From: Xanthobacter sp. NM-59
Lineage (GTDB): Bacteria; Pseudomonadota; Alphaproteobacteria; Rhizobiales; Xanthobacteraceae
Reading direction: 5' to 3'
Assembly (NCBI RefSeq): GCF_021401125.1
Contig: NZ_JACBFQ010000003.1
Span: 310,001 to 374,000 of the forward strand
DNA length: 64,000 nt
Below, in pieces: positions 17,161-28,200 of this stretch. The stretch's first letter is position 1; the number at the start of each line of letters is the position of its first letter. A model generated the notes under the pieces. It was given only the letters and a program-made list of their open reading frames with translations. It was not told where the DNA came from and ran no database searches. The position numbers were made by a program, and so were the translations under genes.

Positions 17161-18368
17161 GACCGTGCATCCTTTCTGCGCGCGGCGCGATCGCCGCCGC
17201 CCCGCACGCGGCCATGCTCGCCCGGCGCGGGGGCATCGGCTGGCGCCGCGCCCCCTTCGGCGCGGCGGTGCCGCCTCCAGGCCCCATCGGCCCGCATCAA
17301 TTGAACCAGCATGCCTTCCCTCAAACCACGATCGGCCACGCGCAGGCGCTCCGCCGGAAACACCTCGCGCACCGCCTCCATGATGGCGCAGCCCGCCAGC
17401 ACCAGATCCGCCCGCTGGGCACCGATGCAGGGATTGGCCACCCGCTCCTCGAACGACATGCCCATCAGCCGGTCCACCACATCGGCGATGCTGGTGTCGC
17501 TGAGCCAGGTGCCGTCCACCCGGGTTCGGTCGTAGCGGTCCAGCCCGAGATGGATGCCCGCCACCGTCGTCACCGTGCCCGAGGTGCCGAGCAGGTGCAT
17601 GCGATGGGGTGGACGCAGGCCCCAGCTCTCGCGCACCCCCTCCAGCATGCCACGCACCTCCGCCACCATGTGGCGGAACACATCGGGTGAAACCCGCACG
17701 CCGCCGTGGCGCTCGGACAGCGACACCACACCCACCGGCATCGAGATCCAGGCGCGGATGCGCGCCCGCGGCGGGCCATCATCACCCGCAGACCGCCGGC
17801 CGAGCCACACCACCTCGGTGGAGCCGCCGCCAATGTCGAACAGCACCGCCCCGTCGCTGTGGGGATCCACCAGTGGCGCGCAGCCGGCGGCGGCAAGGCC
17901 CGCCTCGGTCCGGCGATCCACCACTTCCAGGTCGAGGCCCGTGCGCTCGCGCACGCGGGCGCAGAAATCCTCGCCATTGACGGCGGCGCGGCACGCCTCG
18001 GTGGCGATGACCCGGGCGCGGGTGACGCCCCGCTGGACCATCTTCGCGGCGCACACCTCGAGCGCGGCCCCAGCGCGCTCCATGGCCGAATCACCCAGCC
18101 GGCCGGAAGCGGTCAGCCCCTCGCCCAGGCGAACGATGCGGGAAAAGGCATCCACCACGCGAAAGCTGCGGGATGTGGGGCGCGCCACCAGCAGGCGGCA
18201 ATTGTTCGTGCCGAGATCGACGGCGGCGTATACCGCCTCGTCCGGCGGCACCGGTCGCTCCGGTCCCCGTGGCGCGAGGGGCGGCCGTGGGCCACGCCTC
18301 TCGCTCCCAGATCGGGGAGACGGCTCCGAGCCCGACGCGGACCCGTGCGTCTCGTCCCTCATGTCCAT
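17157..18368 (-). CDS. Ppx/GppA-family phosphatase
   Basis: This protein belongs to the actin-like ASKHA group that hydrolyses polyphosphate or pppGpp. The nucleotide-binding motifs are intact: YAAVDLGTNNCRLLVA (phosphate 1), FDIGGGSTEVVWL (phosphate 2) and GTSGTVTTVAGI (adenosine). ATEACRAAVNGEDF is also conserved. The 403 residues comprise a disordered 40-residue start, the two-domain core, and a basic disordered tail. The C-terminal HD-like domain of E. coli Ppx is absent, as in short GppA-like forms. It overlaps rlmE by four bases. Whether it prefers polyphosphate or pppGpp cannot be told from sequence. Confidence 0.92.
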   Translation of the reverse strand: MDMRDETHGSASGSEPSPRSGSERRGPRPPLAPRGPERPVPPDEAVYAAVDLGTNNCRLLVARPTSRSFRVVDAFSRIVRLGEGLTASGRLGDSAMERAGAALEVCAAKMVQRGVTRARVIATEACRAAVNGEDFCARVRERTGLDLEVVDRRTEAGLAAAGCAPLVDPHSDGAVLFDIGGGSTEVVWLGRRSAGDDGPPRARIRAWISMPVGVVSLSERHGGVRVSPDVFRHMVAEVRGMLEGVRESWGLRPPHRMHLLGTSGTVTTVAGIHLGLDRYDRTRVDGTWLSDTSIADVVDRLMGMSFEERVANPCIGAQRADLVLAGCAIMEAVREVFPAERLRVADRGLREGMLVQLMRADGAWRRHRRAEGGAAPADAPAPGEHGRVRGGGDRAARRKDARS

Positions 18369-18478
18369 GCCCTCGCCAAAAGGCGGAAAATGCGCTCAAG
18401 CCCGGTGTGCGCGTCACACCCCGGCTGCGCCTTGGGCCCAAGTCTAACAGCGCCTCCCGGCGGCGCAATGGCGGCCGG

Positions 18479-19228
18479 CTATGCGGCCGCGTTTCGGTCG
18501 GGGATGGAGAGGGAAAGGCCGGCCGCCTCCACATCGGCGCGGAACGCCTTCACTGCGCCCAGGGAGAGTTCCGCAGCGGTGCGGGTACCCAGCTCCGGCA
18601 GCTTTTTCAGCACATCGGCCGGGGCGGTGATGATGTGGCAGCCCATGCGATCGGCCTCGATCACGTTCCACACCTCGCGGGTGGAGGCCCAGATGACCTC
18701 GACGTTGGGGGTGGCGCGGGAGAGCTCCACCGCCCGTGCCACCGCCGGCACGTAATCCAGGCCCATGTCGGCGAGCCGGCCGGCGAACACCGAGATGCAG
18801 GCAGGCGCGCCGCCGGCCAGGGCCGCCACGCCCTCTTCCACCTGCGGCAGGTCGAACACGGCGGTGAGGTTCACCTTCACCCCTTCCTGCGACAGCTCGC
18901 GCACCAGGGGGGCGAGGGTTTCGCCGCTGGTGGTGCAGGCCGGCAGCTTCACATAGACATTGGCGCCCCAGCTGGCGATCAGCCCCGCCTGACGGCGCAT
19001 GGTGGGCAGATCGTCGGCGATCACCTCGAACGACAGGTGCCGGTCGGGAACGGCCTCCACCAGGGCGCGGGCGTGGGCCTCGTAATCGGTGACGCCGGCC
19101 TTGCGCAGCAGCGAGGGGTTGGTCGTGAAGCCGGCAATGTGCCCGTGGCGGGCCATTTCCACGATCTGGGCCTTGTCCGCCCCATCGGTGAACAGCTTCA
19201 CCTTGAGCATGTCGAGGGTCACCGGCAT
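18479..19228 (-). CDS. Transaldolase / fructose-6-phosphate aldolase family protein
   Basis: The 249-residue protein is a single-domain TIM-barrel class I aldolase. LKVKLFTDGADKAQIVEMA starts the barrel, GFTTNPSLLRKAG is the conserved TTNPS substrate motif, and YVKLPACTT carries the Schiff-base lysine. It is shorter than TalB and close to the small transaldolase/FSA group. The C-terminal DVLKKLPELG segment is typical. The start at 19228 has GGGAG 7 bases upstream; 19210 is a less supported alternative. It stands alone about 110 bases upstream of ppx/gppA. Transaldolase in the pentose phosphate pathway is most likely. Confidence 0.88.
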   Translation of the reverse strand: MPVTLDMLKVKLFTDGADKAQIVEMARHGHIAGFTTNPSLLRKAGVTDYEAHARALVEAVPDRHLSFEVIADDLPTMRRQAGLIASWGANVYVKLPACTTSGETLAPLVRELSQEGVKVNLTAVFDLPQVEEGVAALAGGAPACISVFAGRLADMGLDYVPAVARAVELSRATPNVEVIWASTREVWNVIEADRMGCHIITAPADVLKKLPELGTRTAAELSLGAVKAFRADVEAAGLSLSIPDRNAAA

Positions 19229-19454
19229 TTGCGCACTCCCATTGTCGCCGCCCACATTGTCACCGCCCTTATGGGCGCCGCCCCGCCGTGGCACCATCCC
19301 ACGCGACCGCGCTCACGCGATCGGGTGTGGAGCCTGTTGGCGCATTCATGTTTCATTGACCATGCGGCAAAATCATCCTGCTTCGCAACGATCATGAAAC
19401 GCCTTCAGGGCACCTTGGGGTCCAAACGGATCGTAAGGTCATGAGGGTGACAGG

Positions 19455-19814
19455 ATGATCGCAGCGGACATGGTGGAGCGTATGGCGCAGGCGATGCACG
19501 CCTTTTCGCGCACCCGCTATCCGCTTCTGGAAGCCTGGGAAGACATCGCGCCGGAGCGCCGCGCCTATCAGCGCCAGCTCGCGGCCCACGCGCTGCAGGC
19601 CCTGACCGCGCACGACATCATCGAGATCACATCCCACAACGCGCCGGAAATCGTGGCGCTGCCGGTGGAGCCCAATCCCTGGGCGCTCGCGGAGCTGCAG
19701 GAAGCCGCCATTTCGGACAATGGCACCGCCATGGATGCCCGCCGGCGCTACCGCTCCTTCCTGGCCACGGCCTCGCTGCCGCTGGCCACGCGCTACTCGG
19801 ACACCGCCGTCTGA
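19455..19814 (+). CDS. Small hypothetical protein
   Basis: I do not recognise this 119-residue protein. It is soluble, with helical N-terminal stretches (MVERMAQAMHAFSRTRYPLL), an acidic and aromatic middle, and no signal or membrane segment. The ATG at 19455 has GAGGG 7 bases upstream, which supports translation. Its codon pattern (G or C in third positions) fits a real gene. It is transcribed away from the transaldolase gene, so the 19229-19454 gap may hold divergent promoters. Confidence 0.65.
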   Translation: MIAADMVERMAQAMHAFSRTRYPLLEAWEDIAPERRAYQRQLAAHALQALTAHDIIEITSHNAPEIVALPVEPNPWALAELQEAAISDNGTAMDARRRYRSFLATASLPLATRYSDTAV

Positions 19815-19928
19815 TTCGCAGCCGCGCCTTCAGGCCGCGCCGGAGCCACGTGCTGTCGCGCGCGCCCTGACGGCCCGGCGCGAGACGGTCGCGCCGGCGA
19901 TCCCCCTGAAGCCATTACCCCAAAGCGA

Positions 19929-20315
19929 TCATTCGGCGGCGATGGCGAGCGGGCAGCGGGCCGCCTCGGCCGCGATCTTGTCCAGGAAGCGGCGGCACTG
20001 CTGCTCCCGGTCGTAGCCCAGCAGGGTGCCGAGCATGAAGTCTTCCTCCGGGCTCAGAAGGTTGAGTGGCTTGGTGACGAAGCTGCGCGCCACCGCCACA
20101 TAGGCCTCCCGGCCGAAGAACACATTCACCTTGGACGCGCCCACCCGCTGCACGAAGTGGTCGATCCCGTCGCCGCGAAGTTTCGCGACGACGGGGGCGG
20201 ACTCCAGGAGTCCCAGGGTCATCAGGAACAGGCCCCGCACCCCACGACCATATTCATAGAGGTGATGGTGGAAGAGCCGGAGCGCGACCGGGTCTACACC
20301 AGCTTGCTGAGCCAT
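19929..20315 (-). CDS. DUF2023-family protein paired with flavodoxin
   Basis: The 128-residue protein matches what I recall of DUF2023: LFHHHLYEYGRGVRGLFL near the start, KVNVFFGREA in the middle, and EEDFMLGTLLGYDREQQCRR near the end. The family has no known function. The start lies inside the end of the flavodoxin gene (22-base overlap), so the two must be co-transcribed and probably coupled in translation. This fixed link suggests that the protein modifies, matures or partners the flavodoxin. That is inference. The C-terminus ends soon after the conserved block. Confidence 0.78.
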   Translation of the reverse strand: MAQQAGVDPVALRLFHHHLYEYGRGVRGLFLMTLGLLESAPVVAKLRGDGIDHFVQRVGASKVNVFFGREAYVAVARSFVTKPLNLLSPEEDFMLGTLLGYDREQQCRRFLDKIAAEAARCPLAIAAE

Positions 20316-20776
20316 GCCGTGACCCGCTTCTCCGTCATGCCCGACTGGCCGTCCTGATCGAGGGCGAGGCCCACGAACTGTCCGTCGCGCTCGGCGGTGG
20401 AGGTGGAATAGTCGTAGCCGGTGGTGTCGGTGAAGCCCACCACCACGGCGCCCAGCTCGGTCACCTCATCATAAAGAATACCCATGGCATCCACGAAGGA
20501 GTCCGGATAGGTCGCCTGGTCGCCGGTACCGAACAGCGCGACTTTCTTGCCTTGGAGCTTCGCCTCTCGAAGCTTGTCTATGTTGTCCTCCCAATCCGTC
20601 TGCAACGTCCCGTCGCCATAGGTGGGAGAACCGAGGATCAGCAGATCGCAATTCTCGAAATCGGCCTTGGTGGCGCTCTTGATGTCGACACTGCGGCCCT
20701 GACACTTCTTGGAAATCTTGGAGGCGACACCCTTGGTCGCGCCGCCGTCCGATCCGAAGATGACGGTAACATTCAT
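20294..20776 (-). CDS. Long-chain flavodoxin
   Basis: Flavodoxin is an FMN one-electron carrier that replaces ferredoxin under iron limitation or serves nitrogenase. The 160-residue length and the inserted strand-5 loop mark the long-chain class. FMN contacts are visible: the phosphate loop IFGSDGGATKGVA (atypical, with GG for TG), the 50s loop SPTYGDGTLQTDW, and the 90s loop GTGDQATYPDSFVDAMG. The end FVGLALDQDGQSGMTEKRV is family-typical and close to Azotobacter NifF. The start at 20776 gives MNVTVIFGS. The upstream DNA is AT-rich with a palindrome near the start. A role in nitrogen fixation or iron stress is possible but not shown. Confidence 0.94.
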   Translation of the reverse strand: MNVTVIFGSDGGATKGVASKISKKCQGRSVDIKSATKADFENCDLLILGSPTYGDGTLQTDWEDNIDKLREAKLQGKKVALFGTGDQATYPDSFVDAMGILYDEVTELGAVVVGFTDTTGYDYSTSTAERDGQFVGLALDQDGQSGMTEKRVTAWLSKLV

Positions 20777-20792
20777 GGGTCGTGTCTCTTTA

Positions 20793-20811
20793 TTGAATTG
20801 TTCAAAATCAA
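20793..20811 (-). promoter_or_regulatory. Palindrome upstream of flavodoxin, possible operator
   Basis: TTGAATTGTTCAA (20793-20805) is a perfect 13-base palindrome. The overlapping TTGTTCAAAATCAA (20798-20811) differs by one base in the left half from an FNR/FixK-type TTGAT-N4-ATCAA box. It lies 17-35 bases upstream of the start codon, where it could act as a repressor or activator site. Confidence 0.3.
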
Positions 20812-21097
20812 AAACAAAGGACGTCGCAAGGTGGGGCAGACGCCCGACTTTCAGCGCATGAAATCTAGATGCGCGCTGCAAGCACCCTCAAGATAGGACA
20901 ACACCGAATTGTGTCAAAGAAAAATATATGTTATTTGCAGCGCATTCGAAACACTGCATTTTCGAGAGCAATTTTAAATTCAAATCTTGTTTTGATTTAT
21001 TCTGATTTAAGTTGGGCGGCCGACAGGCCGCAATCTCCCACCCAGCGGCGCGTGACGCCTTGCGGCGGGCCCGTGCATCTCCCCCCGCCGCAGACAC
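20812..21097. other. AT-rich gap between flavodoxin and the ilvC terminator
   Basis: From about 20895 to 21010 the base composition falls far below that of the window, with runs such as AATTTTAAATTCAAATCTTG. No gene is seen. It may contain the flavodoxin promoter, or be a remnant of foreign DNA. No clear sigma-54 (-24/-12) site was found. Confidence 0.5.
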
Positions 21098-21131
21098 AAA
21101 AAACCCCGGACCGGCGGGCGCCGATCCAGGG
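21098..21131 (-). terminator. Intrinsic terminator of the ilv operon
   Basis: On the minus strand CCCTGGATCGGC pairs with GCCGGTCCGGGG (12 bp, two wobbles) around GCCC, followed by six T residues. It lies 43 bases after the ilvC stop codon. Confidence 0.9.
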
Positions 21132-21173
21132 TCGCGCATGAGGCGAGCGGCGCGAAGCCGCCGGCTGAAAACC

Positions 21174-22806
<1,633 letters not shown>

Positions 22807-22896
22807 GGATGGCTCGAAAGATGGGGTCGGCGGGAACCCCTCCCCCGCACGGGGGGAGGGCCGGAATGGCGGGACGAGAGGACCGGGAAGCCCCGG

Positions 22897-24696
22897 TCAC
22901 ACCAGCATCTTGCCTTCGTCGGTGATGGCTTCGTCGAGATCCACGGCCATGTCGCCGAGGATCATCTCGTTATGGGCGCGGCCCGAGGGGATCATGGGGA
23001 AGCAGTTTTCCTGCTGGTCCACGATGCAGTCGAAAATCACCGGCCGCTTCACCGAGATCATCTCCTGAATGGCCGCGTCGAGGTCGGCCGGCTTGTCGCA
23101 GCGGATGCCGACGCCGCCGAAGGCGTCCGCCAGCTTCACGAAATCGGGCAGCGCCTCCGAATAGGAGTGGGAGTAGCGCCCGCCATGGAGCAGCTCCTGC
23201 CACTGGCGCACCATGCCCATATACTTGTTGTTCAGAATGAACACCTTCACCGGCAGGTCGAACTGCATGGCGGTGGACATTTCCTGCATGTTCATCTGGA
23301 TCGAGGCTTCGCCCGCAATGTCCACCACCAGCGCGCCGGGATGGGCCTTCTGCGCGCCGATGGCGGCTGGCAGGCCATAGCCCATGGTGCCGAGGCCGCC
23401 GGAGGTCAGCCAGCGGTTCGGCTCCTCGAAGTGGCAGAACTGCGCCGCCCACATCTGGTGCTGGCCCACCTCGGTGGTGATGTAGACGTCCTTGTCCTTC
23501 ACCGCATTGTAGAGCCGCTCAATGGCGTATTGCGGCTTGATGATGGTGTCGGAGGCCCGGTAGGCGAGGCACTGGCGCGAACGCCAGCGGTCGATCTGCG
23601 CCCACCACGCCGTCAGCGCCGCCTTGTCGGTCGAAAGACCCTTGGCCGCCCAGGCGCGGCTCATGGCGCCGAGCACCCTGGCCACGTCGCCGACGATGGG
23701 CAGGTCCACCTTCACGTTCTTGTTGATGGAGGACGGGTCGATGTCGATGTGGATCTTCTTGGAATGGGGCGCGAACGCATCCAGCCGCCCGGTGATGCGG
23801 TCGTCGAAGCGCGCGCCGATGCACACCATGACATCGCAATCATGCATGGCGAGATTGGCCTCATAGGTGCCGTGCATGCCCAGCATGCCCAGCCACTGCG
23901 GGTCGGACGCCGGGAAGGCGCCGAGGCCCATGAGGGTGGAGGTCACCGGCACGCCGGTCTCGCGGGCGAAGGCGCGCAGCAGGCGGCTCGCCTCCGGGCC
24001 GGAATTGATGACGCCGCCGCCGGTGTAGAAGATGGGCTTCTTGGCGGAGGCGATCATCTCCACCGCCGCATTGATCTGCGCGTCCTCGGCCTCCAGCTTC
24101 GGACGGTAGGTCTTGTGCTGGATGTTCTCGCGGCCGACATAGGTGCCGGTGGCGAACTGCACATCCTTGGGAATGTCGACAACCACCGGGCCCGGGCGCC
24201 CGTTCTGCGCCACGTAGAAAGCCTCGTGCAGCACGCGCGCGAGGTCGTTCACGTCGCGGACGAGGTAATTGTGCTTGGTGCAGGGCCGGGTGATGCCGAC
24301 CGTGTCGCACTCCTGGAAGGCGTCATTGCCGATGAGGTGAGTGGCCACCTGCCCGGAAATGCAGACGATCGGGATGGAATCCATCAGCGCGTCGGCAAGG
24401 CCGGTCACCGCATTGGTAGCGCCGGGGCCGGAGGTGACGAGCACGACGCCCACCTTGCCCGAGGAGCGGGCATAGCCTTCCGCCGCATGCACGGCCGCCT
24501 GCTCGTGCCGCACCAGGATGTGCTCGATCTGGTCCTGAAGGAACAGCGCGTCATAGATGGGCAGAACGGCGCCGCCCGGATAGCCGAAAATATGCGCCAC
24601 GCCCTGGTCGGCGAAGGCCTTGATGACCATTTCGGCGCCGGTCATCTTGGTGCCGGTGGGGGTGGCGGTGGCCGCGGAGGCGGTCGCAGTGGTCAT
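22897..24696 (-). CDS. ilvB: Acetolactate synthase catalytic (large) subunit
   Basis: This thiamine-diphosphate enzyme condenses pyruvate with pyruvate or 2-ketobutyrate, the first step to branched-chain amino acids. It has 599 residues from the start at 24696. The catalytic Glu is in LVRHEQAAVHAAEGYARSSG. PYR, FAD-binding and PP domains follow in normal order. The ThDP/Mg motif reads DIAGEASIQMN, with Glu where the family usually has Asp (GDG or GDA). Mg binding could still be served by Glu. The start has AGGGAG 10-11 bases upstream. The gene lies behind an attenuator with a branched-chain leader peptide at 24870-24983. ilvN and ilvC follow. Confidence 0.96.
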   Translation of the reverse strand: MTTATASAATATPTGTKMTGAEMVIKAFADQGVAHIFGYPGGAVLPIYDALFLQDQIEHILVRHEQAAVHAAEGYARSSGKVGVVLVTSGPGATNAVTGLADALMDSIPIVCISGQVATHLIGNDAFQECDTVGITRPCTKHNYLVRDVNDLARVLHEAFYVAQNGRPGPVVVDIPKDVQFATGTYVGRENIQHKTYRPKLEAEDAQINAAVEMIASAKKPIFYTGGGVINSGPEASRLLRAFARETGVPVTSTLMGLGAFPASDPQWLGMLGMHGTYEANLAMHDCDVMVCIGARFDDRITGRLDAFAPHSKKIHIDIDPSSINKNVKVDLPIVGDVARVLGAMSRAWAAKGLSTDKAALTAWWAQIDRWRSRQCLAYRASDTIIKPQYAIERLYNAVKDKDVYITTEVGQHQMWAAQFCHFEEPNRWLTSGGLGTMGYGLPAAIGAQKAHPGALVVDIAGEASIQMNMQEMSTAMQFDLPVKVFILNNKYMGMVRQWQELLHGGRYSHSYSEALPDFVKLADAFGGVGIRCDKPADLDAAIQEMISVKRPVIFDCIVDQQENCFPMIPSGRAHNEMILGDMAVDLDEAITDEGKMLV

Positions 24697-24869
24697 GGCG
24701 TTGGAACTCCCTGGCGCGGAGGCGCCGCAAATCTGGCTGTCATCGCATCGGATCGAGGCACCAGGATGCGAACGCATCCCGCCTCGGCATCGATGGCCGC
24801 GCGGGCTGAAATCGTTCAGGCTCCGCGCCGACCGAGCCGCGAACCGAAGGAACGCGGCGGTTCAGAAAC

Positions 24870-24897
24870 GACGAAGGGGCCCCAAGGGCCCCTCGTC
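24870..24897 (-). terminator. Attenuator terminator hairpin of the ilvBNC operon
   Basis: On the minus strand GACGA plus GGGGCCC pairs with GGGCCCC, a one-base bulge and TCGTC, around TTG, and is followed by GTTTCT. It lies between the leader peptide stop and ilvB, with about 170 bases left before the ilvB start. Its place right after the leader peptide marks it as the attenuation terminator rather than the end of another gene. Confidence 0.82.
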
Positions 24898-24926
24898 ACG
24901 CGCCACGTCCGTTCGAAACAGCCTTC

Positions 24927-24983
24927 TCAGGCTGGACCGATCGTGGCGCCCCCGGATACGAGAAGAATAACGATGTTGCGCAT
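24927..24983 (-). CDS. ilv operon leader peptide (attenuation)
   Basis: This is an 18-residue peptide, MRNIVILLVSGGATIGPA, read on the minus strand from the ATG at 24983 to the TGA at 24927. Residues 4-9 are Ile-Val-Ile-Leu-Leu-Val, six branched-chain codons in a row, with a further Ile later. Ribosome stalling at these codons when charged tRNAs run short would prevent formation of the terminator hairpin at 24870-24897 and so raise ilvBNC expression. The gene is too short for normal gene calling. The peptide closely resembles ilv leaders I recall from other Rhizobiales. Mechanism inferred from position and content. Confidence 0.85.
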   Translation of the reverse strand: MRNIVILLVSGGATIGPA

Positions 24984-25233
24984 GGTCACGCAGGCCCTTT
25001 CAAAAGTTGCGCGAAATTACCGACCGTCGCGCAAGGCGTCAAGCATTGATCGCGCCCGCCCGCATCACCCGCGAAAAGCGCCCCGCCGCAAACCGGAGCG
25101 CGGCTTGGTCCGCTCCCTGTTTGACGCGGCGCGAAAGCGCTGGCACACCTCTTGCCGAGATCCTTTTTGAGGGATTGACGCCGGAAGCAGCATTCCGGCT
25201 CCACCCCGTTGCATCGGACCGCCTCCGGCCCCC

Positions 25234-28200
25234 ATGAAGTTCAACCGCCTGCGACTTGTGGGCTTCAAGACCTTCGTCGAGCCCACCGAACTCGTCATCG
25301 AGCCCGGCCTGACAGGCGTGGTGGGCCCGAACGGGTGTGGCAAGTCGAACCTGGTTGAAGCGCTGCGCTGGGTGATGGGCGAGAGCTCCCACAAGGCCAT
25401 GCGCGCCCAGGACATGGACGACGTGATCTTCTCCGGCACCACCGGCCGGCCGGCGCGCAACATGGCCGAGGTGGCGCTGCAGCTCGACAATTCGGACCGC
25501 ACCGCCCCCGCCGCCTTCAATGAGTGGGACGAGCTGGAGGTGGCGCGCCGCATCGAGCGCGGATCCGGCTCGGCCTATCGCATCAATGGGCGGGACGTGC
25601 GCGCCCGCGACGTGCATCTGTTGTTCGCCGATGCCTCCACCGGCGCCCGCTCACCGGCTTTGGTGCGGCAGGGGCAGATCGGCGAGATCGTGGGCGCCAA
25701 GCCCAATGCCCGCCGCCGCATCCTGGAGGAGGCCGCCGGCGTCGCCGGCCTCCATGCCCGCCGGCACGAAGCGGAAAACCGCCTGAAGGGCGCCGAGCAG
25801 AACCTCGCCCGCGTCGAGGACGTCATCACCCAGATGGCGTCCCAGGTGGACAGCCTGCGCCGCCAGTCGCGCCAGACCCAGCGTTACAAGGCCCTGGCGG
25901 CGGAGATCCGCCAATGCGAGGCCACCTTGATGTGGCTGCGCTGGCGCGAGGTGACAACCGCTTTGGCCGAGGCCGAGCGGGCGCTTTCCGCCTCCCAGCG
26001 CGACGGGGCCGAGCTGACGCGCGTGCAATCGGAATCCGCCCGGCTTCAGGCCCTCGCCGCCCATGCGCTGCCGCCATTGCGCCAGAACGAGGCCGAAGCC
26101 GCCGCCGCCCTGCAGCGCCTGACCCACGCCCGCGAGGCGCTGGACAAGGAGGAAGCGCGCCTTGCCGCCCGCCGGCAGGAGCTGGAACGGCGCCTGGTTC
26201 AGCTCGCCCAGGACCTGGAGCGCGAAAAATCCCTGTCCGCCGATGCCGAAGGGGTGCTGGAGCGCCTGGACCTGGAGGCGGAAACCCTGCTGGCCGAGCA
26301 GGAAGAGGCCGCCGAGCTCTCGGCGCTGGCCGCCGACCGGCAGGAGGAAGCCGCCGCCCTGCTGGAGGAGGCCGAGCAGCTCCTCCAGGAAAAGACCACC
26401 CATTTTGCCGATCTCGGCGCCCGCCGCGCCAGCCTGGAGCAGACCGCCAAGGAGATCCGTGACCGGCTGCTGCGCAATGCCGCCGAGCGTGCCTCGGTGG
26501 AGGCGGAGGAAGGCCGGCTGAACCGCGAGGCTGGCACCGCCGCCTTGGACGACATCCGCCTCAATGCGGAAATCGCCCGCGAGAGCCTGGCCGAGGCCGA
26601 GGAAACGACCCTGGCCGCCGAGGCCGCCCACACCGCTGCCCGCCGCGCGGTGGAGGAGCTGCGCCCGGCGGTGAACGAGGCGGAAAAGCGCTTCGGCCGG
26701 CTGGACGCGGAAGCCCGCACCCTGGCCAAGCTGCTGCAGTCCACCGATCACCGCTTTCCGCCCGTGGTCGACCTGCTGTCCGTCGCCAAGGGGTATGAGA
26801 CCGCCCTCGGCGCCGCCTTGGGCGATGACCTCGACCTGCCGGTGGCGCCGGAGGCCCCCGCCCGCTGGGCTGGCGTGGAGATGGACCCGGCGGACCCGCC
26901 GCTGCCGCAGGGAGCCACGCCCCTGTCGCGGCACGTGACCGGGGCTCCCGCTTTGGCCCGGCGCCTAGCCCAGGTGGGCATTGTGGAGCCGGCCGAGGGG
27001 CCGCGCCTGGCCGTTCTGCTGAAGCCGGGACAGCGCCTTGTCTCCCGCGCCGGCGACCTGTGGCGGTGGGACGGCATGGTGGCCGCCGCCGATGCGCCCA
27101 CCGCCGCCGCCCGGCGCCTGGCCGAGCGCAACCGCCTCGCCGACATCGAGCAGGAGGCCGCCGCCGCCCACGAGGCCGCGGAGGAGATCCGCGCGAGCCT
27201 CGCGGACCGTGAAGGTGAGCTGCGCCTGGCCGCCGCCGCCGAGACCCAGGCGCGCGAGGCCCGCCGCACCGCCCAGCGCGCCGCCGAGACCGCCCGCGCG
27301 GTTCTGGAGGCCGCCGAGCGCAAGGCCGCCCAGCACATGGCCCGCCTCGCCGCCATCGCCGAAGCCCGCGCCCGCCTTGCCGCCGTGCGCGAGGAGGCCG
27401 AGGCGCAGATGGAGGACGTGCAGGGGGAGCTTGCCGCCCTCGACATGCCCCAGGTTCTGGAAGCCGAGCTGGCGCGCGCCCGCGCAGAGGCCGGCGAGCG
27501 CCGCGCCGCCTTGGCCGAGGCCCGCGCCGCCGCCGACGCAGTGCGCCGCGACAGTGCTGCCCGCATGAAGCGCCTGGAGGCCATTGCCGGCGAGCGCCGC
27601 TCCTGGCAACAGCGCGCCGGGGGCGCGGGCGAGCGCCTCGCCGCCATCGAGACCCGGGCCGAAGAGGCCCACACCGAACTGGCGGAGATCGAGGACGCCC
27701 CCTCGGAAATCATCCGCCAGCGCCGCGCCCTGATGACTGGCCTCGAGGAAGCCGAAGCCGCCCGCCGCGCCGCCGCCGACCGGCTGGCGGAGGGAGAGGC
27801 CGCCTTGGCCGCCGCCGAAAAGGCCGCCCGCGACGCGCTGGAGGCCATGTCCCAGTCGCGCGCGGAAGCCGCCCGCGCCGAAGCCCGGCTGGACGCCGCC
27901 CGCCAGCGCCGCGACGATATGGAACGTGAGATTTTCGAGGCCCTGGAAGGCCCGCCGGACGTGGCCCGCACCCAGGCCGGCATCACCGATGACCAAAATC
28001 TTCCCGACCCTGGTCCCATCGAGGCGATTCTGGAGCGGGCCAAGCGCGACCGCGACCGCCTGGGTGCCGTGAACCTGCGCGCCGACCTGGAGCTGGAGGA
28101 AGCGGAGGCCCGCCACACCTCCCTCACCACCGAGCGCGACGACTTGATCGAGGCCATCAAGCGCCTGCGCGGCGCCATACAGAGCCTCAACCGCGAGGCC

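Noticed and set aside
20777-20890. Search for a sigma-54/NifA promoter before flavodoxin
   Set aside because: No TGGC-N9-TGC type element in the right orientation was found; partial matches near 20824 break the invariant bases.
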